Shown here: piece by piece, positions 7,872 through 13,823 of the stretch | Layout: every line of letters begins with the position of its first letter | Numbering within the stretch: position 1 is the first letter of the stretch | Origin: JALQTD01 sp965657495 | Lineage (GTDB): Bacteria > Bacteroidota > Bacteroidia > Flavobacteriales_D > Sanyastnellaceae | Reading direction: 5' to 3' | NCBI GenBank assembly: GCA_965657495.1 | Contig: CBFHPD010000046.1 | Span: 1-16,107 of the forward strand | DNA: 16,107 nt | Position numbers and translations under genes: made by a program | Notes under the pieces: model-generated | What the model was told of the DNA's origin: nothing | The model's input: the letters and a program-made list of their open reading frames with translations, nothing else | Databases searched by the model: none

Positions 7872-9092
7872 TCATTGATGGCGGTTGGCGAGGAGCAGGG
7901 GGGCGTCGCCGTTGAACGGGTTGCTGCGGCCGATGGTGCGCGCTTCCATGCCGGCAGCGGTGACCACACTGCGGTCCCCGAACCGTCCCCGAATCCGGTC
8001 GAGCGCCTGGTACAGGTTCGTGCGCTCTTCCGTGTCTTCGAACAGGTCCATTTGGGTGCCTCCTCCGACCAAGTGGCTGAAGCGGATGCCGACGAGCCGC
8101 ACCCGCACCCGCCGGTCGTACAGCCGGTCGAACAGTTCCCGGACCTTGGGGATCAGGACGTGATCGGCCGCGCTGTATGGAATGCGCGCTTGCATGGAGC
8201 GCGTGTCGAAATCGGCGTACCGCACCTTCACCGTGACGCAGGCGGTGACTTTTTTGCCCCGCCGCAGTTGGTAGGCCAAATTCTCCGCCATCGCCACGAG
8301 TAAGCCCCGGAGTTTATTCAAGTCGGTGGTGTCTTGCGCGAAGGTGCGTTCGGTGGAAATGGACTTGCGCTCGTTGTAAGCAACAACGGGTGAGGGGTCA
8401 ACGCCTTGCGCCTTGCGCCAAATTGCCAAGCCGTTCGTTCCCAGCACTTGGTGCATGAGGTCGCGGGGCATTTCCTGGATGGTGTGGATGCGGCGGACGC
8501 CGAGGTTGCGCAAGGTTTGGTACGTGTGCATCCCGACCTGGGGGATTTTCCGGATGGAAAGGGGGCCGAGGAAGGGTTTTTCCAAGCCGTTTTCCACCCG
8601 GATGGAACCGTCGGGTTTCGCTTCACCGGTTGCGACTTTGCTCACGGTTTTGCAGGTGCTGAGCCCAAAGGAGATGGGCAGTCCGGTTTCGCGCATCACC
8701 CGCTCACGGAGTTCGGTGGAAAATTGCCAGCAACCGAAGAAGCGATCCATGCCGGTGAGGTCGGCATAGAACTCGTCAATGGACGTTTTTTCGCACACGG
8801 GAACGGCTTCGCGGACAATGTCCGTCACCGCTTCGGAGAGCTTCATGTAGTTCAAGGAGTTTCCGCGGATCACGACTGCTTCGGGGCACATCGCGCGCGC
8901 CTGGCGCATGGGCATGCCTGCGTGCACCCCAAACGCGCGCGTTTCATAACTGCACGAGGCGACCACCCCGCGATCGCCCGTTCCGCCGATGAGGATGGGC
9001 ATGCCGTTGAGCCGGCTGTCAAGGCGACGTTCCACGGACACAAAAAAGGTGTCGAGGTCGAGGTGCAGGATGGATCGGTGTGCTTGGTGCAT
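7872..9092 (-). CDS. dinB: Y-family translesion DNA polymerase IV
   Basis: This 406-residue Y-family polymerase is the first gene of the damage-tolerance operon. The palm motif HLDLDTFFVSVE holds Asp12 and the probable steric-gate Phe17; CSYETRAFGV follows; Asp106 and Glu107 in TSIDEFYADLTG complete the metal site. Helix-hairpin-helix, thumb and little-finger regions follow. QMDLF (347-351), just after the little finger, is a good beta-clamp binding peptide, and about 55 residues follow it. Family knowledge: it extends or bypasses damaged templates with low fidelity. A predicted promoter and operator lie directly upstream. The protein could be called ImuB-like by context, but the intact catalytic acids show an active polymerase, unlike ImuB, which has lost them. 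Confidence 0.94.
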   Translation of the reverse strand: MHQAHRSILHLDLDTFFVSVERRLDSRLNGMPILIGGTGDRGVVASCSYETRAFGVHAGMPMRQARAMCPEAVVIRGNSLNYMKLSEAVTDIVREAVPVCEKTSIDEFYADLTGMDRFFGCWQFSTELRERVMRETGLPISFGLSTCKTVSKVATGEAKPDGSIRVENGLEKPFLGPLSIRKIPQVGMHTYQTLRNLGVRRIHTIQEMPRDLMHQVLGTNGLAIWRKAQGVDPSPVVAYNERKSISTERTFAQDTTDLNKLRGLLVAMAENLAYQLRRGKKVTACVTVKVRYADFDTRSMQARIPYSAADHVLIPKVRELFDRLYDRRVRVRLVGIRFSHLVGGGTQMDLFEDTEERTNLYQALDRIRGRFGDRSVVTAAGMEARTIGRSNPFNGDAPLLLANRHQ

Positions 9093-9094
9093 GG

Positions 9095-9115
9095 TTTGCT
9101 AACGATGTAGGCAAA
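9095..9115. promoter_or_regulatory. Candidate repressor operator O1 (dinB side)
   Basis: TTTGC (9095-9099) and GCAAA (9111-9115) form a perfect 5-bp dyad with an 11-base spacer. The site lies between the dinB start codon and its -7 element and overlaps that element by 4 bases. Its first 8 bases (TTTGCTAA) recur exactly in O2 at 9199. Assignment to the neighbouring XRE-S24 repressor is inference. Confidence 0.5.
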
Positions 9116-9141
9116 GCTAATTATTTTGGCACAAATTCAAG
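9112..9141 (-). promoter_or_regulatory. Predicted promoter of the dinB-SRAP-dnaE2 operon
   Basis: On the minus strand, a perfect TAnnTTTG element (TAGCTTTG, plus-strand 9112-9119) is preceded by CTTG (plus-strand 9138-9141). The spacer between TTG and TA is 18 bases. About 19 bases separate the -7 element from the dinB ATG. It is overlapped by O1 on one side and by the inverted repeat at 9133-9157 on the other. Confidence 0.6.
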
Positions 9142-9157
9142 TTGCGTTTGTGAATTT
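9133..9157. repeat. Inverted repeat in the divergent promoter region
   Basis: AAATTCA (9133-9139) and TGAATTT (9151-9157) are perfect 7-bp arms around 11 bases, and overlap the predicted -33 region of the dinB promoter. The spacer length equals that of O1 and O2, but the arm sequence differs. It may be a third protein-binding site; there is no direct evidence of function. Confidence 0.4.
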
Positions 9158-9198
9158 TTCTTGAACGCAGATGAATTATGCTTTTTTAGACCAAATCA

Positions 9199-9219
9199 TT
9201 TGCTAAAAATTTGAGCATG
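9199..9219. promoter_or_regulatory. Candidate repressor operator O2 (regulator side)
   Basis: TTTGC (9199-9203), 11 bases, then GCATG (9215-9219): a slightly imperfect copy of the O1 dyad, sharing TTTGCTAA. It lies within the near-palindrome TGCTAAAAATTTGAGCA (9201-9217) and abuts another palindrome, CAAATCATTTG (9192-9202). It covers the predicted -33 element of the regulator gene, a location suited to autorepression. Confidence 0.5.
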
Positions 9220-9241
9220 CACAGAAAATCACCTACCTTTC
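9210..9241 (+). promoter_or_regulatory. Predicted promoter of the XRE-S24 regulator gene
   Basis: TTTG (9210-9213), a 20-base spacer, then TACCTTTC (9234-9241), one base from the TAnnTTTG consensus. The start codon is 12 bases downstream, so the leader would be very short. It is weaker than the tRNA and dinB promoters. Confidence 0.4.
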
Positions 9242-9253
9242 GGGTCGCTGCTC

Positions 9254-10033
9254 ATGGAATTGGCACATCGCATAAAGGACCTGCGCAAGGCCGCGGGACT
9301 GACCCAGCAGGCCTTGGCCGACGGCCTCGGTCTGAAACGTTCGGCCCTCGGCGCCTACGAGGAGGGCCGCGCAGAACCGAAGCTCGCCACCCTCGTGGCC
9401 ATGGCCCGCTACTTCGGGCTCACCCTCGATGCGCTCGTTCATGGCGAGTCCGAACAAGAGCGGCAACAGCGGCGCGTGACAGGTGGGGAACTCCGCATCC
9501 TGTCGGTGCCCGTCGACCGGACCGAGGAGCGGGAGCGCGTGGCCATCGTGCCGGTGCGGGCATCCGCCGGATACCTCAGCGGCTATGGCGATCCCGAGTA
9601 CGTCGAGGGCCTGGCCCATTTCAACTTACCGGTGCGCGAATTGTCCCAGGAAGCGACGTACCGCATGTTCCAAATCGAGGGCGAGAGCATGCTCCCCATC
9701 CCCGATGGCAGTTACGTGCTAGCCCACTACGAAGAGGACTGGACACGGGCCGGAGGCATGCGGCCTTATATCGTCGTGACCCGCGAGCACGGGGTGGTGT
9801 TCAAGCGGGTGGAAAACCGGCTCGACACCCACGGGGACTACCTCCTGATTTCAGACAACCCGGACTTTGCGCCCTACCGCGTCGCTCCTCAGGATGTGGT
9901 CGAAATGTGGCGCGCCCGCGCGTACCTCGCATTCGATTGGCCCACCCCCGCCTTTGCAGGCATGGAGCGCATCCAATCAACCTTGGACCACGTGCGCGAA
10001 GAACTTCGGGGGATTCAGCAAAAGCTGACCTGA
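9254..10033 (+). CDS. LexA-like XRE-family repressor with S24 autopeptidase domain
   Basis: This 259-residue protein combines an N-terminal XRE helix-turn-helix (about 3-60, LTQQALADGLGLKRSALGAYEEG) with a C-terminal S24 (LexA/UmuD/CI-type) domain (about 95-225). The self-cleavage parts all appear: an Ala105-Gly106 bond in RASAGYLSG, nucleophile Ser145 in EGESMLP and general base Lys184 in VVFKRV. The Ala-Ser and Ser-Lys distances (about 39 each) resemble those of LexA. It is not classical LexA, whose DNA-binding domain is winged-helix; the architecture is closer to HdiR or phage CI repressors. Transcribed divergently from dinB-SRAP-dnaE2, it most likely represses that operon and itself until RecA filaments trigger cleavage. 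That role is inferred. It ends 5 bases before the convergent Nfu gene. Confidence 0.9.
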   Translation: MELAHRIKDLRKAAGLTQQALADGLGLKRSALGAYEEGRAEPKLATLVAMARYFGLTLDALVHGESEQERQQRRVTGGELRILSVPVDRTEERERVAIVPVRASAGYLSGYGDPEYVEGLAHFNLPVRELSQEATYRMFQIEGESMLPIPDGSYVLAHYEEDWTRAGGMRPYIVVTREHGVVFKRVENRLDTHGDYLLISDNPDFAPYRVAPQDVVEMWRARAYLAFDWPTPAFAGMERIQSTLDHVREELRGIQQKLT

Positions 10034-10041
10034 TCGGATCA
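10031..10041. repeat. Palindrome joining two convergent stop codons
   Basis: TGATCGGATCA is a perfect 5-1-5 palindrome containing the TGA of the XRE-S24 gene and, on the other strand, the TGA of the Nfu gene. It is too short and lacks T runs, so it does not look like a terminator. Confidence 0.6.
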
Positions 10042-10683
10042 CACGCCGATGGCCACCACTTCCTGAACCTCTGGGATCTTCGAGGTGAGCAGTTGCTCGA
10101 TGCCCCCTTTCAGCGTTTGCATCGACGAAGGGCAACCGCTGCACGCACCCCGCATGTGCACGTAAACCGTGCCTTCCTTGAACGCTTTGAAGTCGATGGC
10201 TCCGCCGTCTTGTTCAACCGCCGGGCGAACGAATTCATCGAGGAGCGAACGGATGGCTTCGTCCTGTTCCGTGGGGACGATGTCCTCGTCGCGAATGAAG
10301 TCGGGCGTGTTGGGGGCTGCGGTCGCTTCCGCTTGGGGTTTGGGCTGGGTCAATTGTTCCTCCACTTCGGCCAATTGCGCAGCGTCCACCGCCACATCAT
10401 GCTCCATGAGCCACTCGCGGATGTACTCCCGCAACTGCTGCACAATCATCTCCCAACCCAAGCTTTCATCCTTGGTGACCGACACAAAGGGACCGCTGAT
10501 GAACACGTTGGTGACAAAGGGAAAATGGAACAGCTCCACGGCCAACGGCGAACACAACGCCGCTTCTTGCGGGCTGCGGAATTCGACTTGTTTGCCGGCC
10601 GCAATCAAATCGCGGTCAGCAACGAACTTCATGACCGCCGGATTCGGCGTCATTTCAGCATAGACGGATGTGGGAATGGCCAT
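10039..10683 (-). CDS. NifU/Nfu family iron-sulfur cluster carrier
   Basis: This 214-residue protein has an N-terminal Nfu_N-like domain (about 8-95, TPNPAVMKFV through CSPLAVELFHFPFVTNVFIS) and a C-terminal NifU domain (about 138-214) with the cluster-binding pair Cys181 and Cys184 in RGACSGCPSS. The two are joined by an acidic, Pro/Ala-rich linker. Like eukaryotic NFU1, it would carry a [4Fe-4S] cluster to client proteins in the cytoplasm. The start (ATG at 10683) follows from the MAIPTSVYAEMTPNP beginning typical of the family; the longer open frame upstream is discarded because it runs antisense into the neighbouring amidohydrolase. A perfect TAnnTTTG element lies 4 bases before the start codon. 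It is not the E. coli NfuA type, which has an A-type N-terminal domain. Confidence 0.93.
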   Translation of the reverse strand: MAIPTSVYAEMTPNPAVMKFVADRDLIAAGKQVEFRSPQEAALCSPLAVELFHFPFVTNVFISGPFVSVTKDESLGWEMIVQQLREYIREWLMEHDVAVDAAQLAEVEEQLTQPKPQAEATAAPNTPDFIRDEDIVPTEQDEAIRSLLDEFVRPAVEQDGGAIDFKAFKEGTVYVHMRGACSGCPSSMQTLKGGIEQLLTSKIPEVQEVVAIGV

Positions 10684-10687
10684 GGTG

Positions 10688-10695
10688 CAAAGGTA
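10688..10695 (-). promoter_or_regulatory. -7 promoter element for the Nfu gene
   Basis: On the minus strand, TACCTTTG is a perfect TAnnTTTG match, only 4 bases before the ATG at 10683. No TTG occurs 17-23 bases upstream of it. If used, the transcript would start at or next to the start codon (leaderless). The match could be chance. Confidence 0.35.
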
Positions 10696-10702
10696 GCTGC
10701 CT

Positions 10703-10718
10703 GCCCGTAACTTCGGGC
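10703..10718. repeat. Small inverted repeat upstream of the amidohydrolase gene
   Basis: GCCCG (10703-10707) and CGGGC (10714-10718) are perfect arms around TAACTT. The loop plus the first two bases of the right arm form TAACTTCG (10708-10715), one mismatch from a TAnnTTTG -7 element for the plus-strand gene starting about 20 bases later. No -33 partner is visible. It could be a small operator or chance. Confidence 0.3.
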
Positions 10719-10736
10719 CTTCAATCGCATGAGATG

Positions 10737-13700
10737 ATGAGCATGATTCGTGTATGGATGTTGGGCGTTGCGGCCACGGTGGGGACGGCGGTCCAGGCCC
10801 AGGCGGACCGGCCAGTGAACGGGGCGCCTGAGCGGGAATGGGCGGCGCGGATTTGGCACCACGTGACGGTGCACGTCGCGCCCGACCAAGTGATCGAGGA
10901 CGCCACCTTGGTGGTGAATGAGGGCCGCGTAGAAGCCGTGGGCCCCTTCGGGACAGTGGAATGGACTGGGCCGGCGATTGAACGCGCCTTGCCGGGCTTT
11001 CACCTGTACCCCTCGCTGATCGACCTCCACGCCGAGTGGGGGTTGCGGGAGGAATCGGACCGCTTCCCGGGCAGCCGCGGGCCACAGGAATTGTCGGACA
11101 AACCCGGTGCATTCCATTGGAACGAGGCCATCCACCCGGAAACGCGGGCGGCCGACGCCTTCGAGGCGGATGGAGAGGCCAAGCCGTGGATTGAAGCCGG
11201 CATTGGGGCCGTGTTGACCCACCGGCGGGATGGCATCGCCCGCGGATCGGGCGCCTTGGTCACCTTCGATGAATCGCCCCACAACGCCATCATCCGCGAA
11301 GAGGCAAGCCGCCATTTCAGCTTCCGCAAGGGAACCTCTTCCCAAGATTACCCGCGTTCGCTCATGGGGGCCATCGCATTGCTCGAACAAACCGCTGAAG
11401 ACGCCAAGTGGTATGCCCAAGGCGGGGACGGATCGATGAACCTCAGCTTGCAGGCTTGGAACGACCAACTCGGTTTCCCGGGGTTTGTGGAGGTGAGTAA
11501 CTGGCAAGATGCCCTGCGCGCCGATGCGTTGCGCCAGCGGATGGGCGAAGAGCAACCGTGGGCGTTTGTTGGCCTCCAAGACGGCTACCGCCAAACGGAA
11601 GCTTTGCTTGAATCCGGTGCGCTCTGCGTGTTGCCGCTGAATTTTCCGAAGCCGTTTGATGTGTCGGACCCGGTGACTGCGCGGTACATCTCACTGGAGG
11701 AGTTGAAGCATTGGGAATGGGCGCCGGCTCAGGCAAATCATTTGGTGCGTGCGGGCGTTCCGGTGGCCTTTACGGCTTCGGGGTTGTCTTCGCCCAAGGA
11801 ACTGGTCGCAGCCACCCGCCGGGCCATGGACCATGGCTTGACCGAGGCGGATGCCCTCGCTGCGTGGACCACGGTTCCTTCGGAGGCCCTGGGGGTGGAG
11901 GCGGAAGTGGGCACGTTGCGCCCAGGGTCCCGTGCCCACTTCATTTTGGCCGATGGTCCGCTGTTCGACCCCGAAACCCACTGGTTCGAGCATTGGATTG
12001 CCGGCACGTGCCACGTCTTGCAGCCGCTGCCGCCGGCCGATGTGCGCGGTTGGTATGACGTCACCATCCAAGGCGAGGTGGTGCGGCTGGAGGTGGAGGG
12101 CAATCCCGCGAGCCCGAAGGCCCAATGGCGCATCATCGCAGACGCGGACACCACGCGCATCCCTGTGAAGATGGAGGTGTACCAACGCCAGGTCATGCTG
12201 CAGTCTCCGGCCAAACCGTTGGGGATGGTCGGTGTGCTCCGGTTTGCGGGCAACGTGTGGATGGACAGCCGGATTTGGGAAGGGAGCGGCGAACTGCCGT
12301 CGGGGGAGCCGTTTGTTTGGAGCGCAATCCGCCAGTCGGACGAGGAAAAACCCGCTCCAGCCGGGGCGGACACGGTGGGCAACGACGTGCCTCAACTCGG
12401 TCCGTTGACCTCTCCATTCATGGCCTACGGCCGAAGCGAGCGTCCGGCCCAGCGGACGATGCTGTTCCAAGGAGCCACGGTTTGGACGAATGAATTGCAG
12501 GGCAAACTCGCTTCCGCCGATGTCCTCATCCATGCCGGCCAAATCCTGGCCGTCGGAGTGGACCTCGACCCCGCCACGTGCTTTGGCAAGCAACCCGTTC
12601 CGGACAACCTCGAGGTCATCAACGCCCGGGGCAAGCACCTGACGTGCGGCATCATCGACGAACACAGCCACATAGCAGCCACCCGTGGCATCAACGAGGG
12701 CACGCAATCCAGCAGCGCCGAGGTGAGCCTGCAGCACGTCATCAACTCCGAAGACATCGACATCTATCGCCAACTGGCCGGCGGGGTCACCACGTCTCAA
12801 ATCCTGCACGGATCAGCGAACCCCATCGGGGGCCAAAGCGCCTTGATCAAGTTGCGGTGGGGGGTGACGCCGGAAGCCATGTTGTACGCGGATGCGCCGC
12901 CCTTCATCAAATTCGCCTTGGGCGAGAACGTGAAGCAGAGCAATTGGGGGTCGGATTACACCACGCGGTTTCCGCAGACGCGGATGGGGGTGGAGCAGGT
13001 GTTCTACGAGCGGTTTTTGGCGGCAGCGGAGTACGCAGAGGTGTGGCGGGAGCACGGGCGCGCGATGAGCGATTGGGCGCGCAGGTTGTTCCGGAGGGGC
13101 GAGCCCCCGGTGGCGCCGCGTCGGGATTTGGAGCTGGAGGTTTTGGCCCAAATCCTCGCCGGAGAACGCCACATCACCTGCCACAGCTACCGGCAGGACG
13201 AGATCAACATGCTCATGCACATGGCCGATAGCTTGGGCTTCCGCATCAACACGTTCACGCACATCCTCGAAGGGTACAAACTCGCGGACAAGCTTGCGGA
13301 GCACGGCGCGGCGGGCAGTACGTTCAGCGATTGGTGGGCCTACAAGTACGAGGTGAAGGACGCCATTCCCTACAACGGCGCGGTGCTGCACGGCCAAGGG
13401 GTGTTGACGGGATTCAATTCGGACGATGCCGAGATGGCGCGGCGCCTGAACCAGGAAGCGGCCAAAGCCATCAAGTACGGCGGGGTGCCGGAAGAGGAGG
13501 CTTGGAAGTTTGTGACGCTGAACCCGGCTCGGATGCTCCACATCGATGACCGGGTGGGGTCCATTGCCCCGGGCAAGGATGCCGATTTGGTGCTTTGGGA
13601 TGGCCACCCCATGAGCATTTACACGCGGGCTGTGCAGACGTGGGTAGATGGGCGGTGCGAATTCCATGCGGAGGAAGATGCGCTGATGCGGGAAGCCATG

Positions 13701-13823
13701 CGGCTCGAGCGGGCGCGGCTCATCCAGGCGATGTTGGCCGATCCAAGCGAGGAGCGCCGCCAACCGTCCATGCAGGCGCCTTTCCATTACCACTGTGATA
13801 CGGACTTAGAAGAAACACGATGA
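10737..13823 (+). CDS. Secreted tandem amidohydrolase-family protein
   Basis: About 1028 residues with a signal peptide (IRVWMLGVAATVGTAVQAQA), so probably periplasmic. The ATGs at 10734, 10737 and 10743 are all possible starts; 10737 is a compromise. It holds two amidohydrolase modules. The N-terminal one (about 30-430) keeps the beta-sandwich ends but its metal motif reads IDLHAEWG (His98, Glu100), missing the second histidine, so it is probably inactive. The C-terminal one (about 580-985) is intact: His643 and His645 (IIDEHSHI), His816 (ITCHSYRQDE), His842 (NTFTHILEG) and Asp896 (FNSDDAEM), plus GSANPIGGQSALIKLRWG and a final SIAPGKDADLVLWDG strand. Relatives are imidazolonepropionase- or dipeptidase-like hydrolases; the substrate is unknown. 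The stop overlaps the next start as ATGA, indicating coupled translation. Confidence 0.88.
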   Translation: MSMIRVWMLGVAATVGTAVQAQADRPVNGAPEREWAARIWHHVTVHVAPDQVIEDATLVVNEGRVEAVGPFGTVEWTGPAIERALPGFHLYPSLIDLHAEWGLREESDRFPGSRGPQELSDKPGAFHWNEAIHPETRAADAFEADGEAKPWIEAGIGAVLTHRRDGIARGSGALVTFDESPHNAIIREEASRHFSFRKGTSSQDYPRSLMGAIALLEQTAEDAKWYAQGGDGSMNLSLQAWNDQLGFPGFVEVSNWQDALRADALRQRMGEEQPWAFVGLQDGYRQTEALLESGALCVLPLNFPKPFDVSDPVTARYISLEELKHWEWAPAQANHLVRAGVPVAFTASGLSSPKELVAATRRAMDHGLTEADALAAWTTVPSEALGVEAEVGTLRPGSRAHFILADGPLFDPETHWFEHWIAGTCHVLQPLPPADVRGWYDVTIQGEVVRLEVEGNPASPKAQWRIIADADTTRIPVKMEVYQRQVMLQSPAKPLGMVGVLRFAGNVWMDSRIWEGSGELPSGEPFVWSAIRQSDEEKPAPAGADTVGNDVPQLGPLTSPFMAYGRSERPAQRTMLFQGATVWTNELQGKLASADVLIHAGQILAVGVDLDPATCFGKQPVPDNLEVINARGKHLTCGIIDEHSHIAATRGINEGTQSSSAEVSLQHVINSEDIDIYRQLAGGVTTSQILHGSANPIGGQSALIKLRWGVTPEAMLYADAPPFIKFALGENVKQSNWGSDYTTRFPQTRMGVEQVFYERFLAAAEYAEVWREHGRAMSDWARRLFRRGEPPVAPRRDLELEVLAQILAGERHITCHSYRQDEINMLMHMADSLGFRINTFTHILEGYKLADKLAEHGAAGSTFSDWWAYKYEVKDAIPYNGAVLHGQGVLTGFNSDDAEMARRLNQEAAKAIKYGGVPEEEAWKFVTLNPARMLHIDDRVGSIAPGKDADLVLWDGHPMSIYTRAVQTWVDGRCEFHAEEDALMREAMRLERARLIQAMLADPSEERRQPSMQAPFHYHCDTDLEETR

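Noticed and set aside
7850..7969. N-terminal extension of SRAP into dinB
   Set aside because: SRAP needs Cys as residue 2 (MCGRY), which fixes the start at 7849.
3940..9092. Mobile element or phage origin for the polymerase module, suggested by the CI-like repressor
   Set aside because: No integrase, transposase, terminal repeats, attachment sites or clear composition break are visible; the repressor fits an SOS-like role.
9211..10710. 499-codon plus-strand open frame across the XRE-S24 and Nfu genes
   Set aside because: It is out of frame with the XRE-S24 gene and antisense to Nfu; its Arg/Pro/His-rich translation is a typical shadow of GC-rich coding DNA.
10684..11112. N-terminal extension of the Nfu protein across the divergent promoter region
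   Set aside because: It is Pro/Arg-rich sequence antisense to the amidohydrolase gene; the family start MAIPTSVYAEMTPNP is at 10683.
11691..13793. Long minus-strand open frames opposite the tandem amidohydrolase gene
   Set aside because: Antisense shadows of a gene with clear catalytic motifs; no signal peptide or domain is seen.
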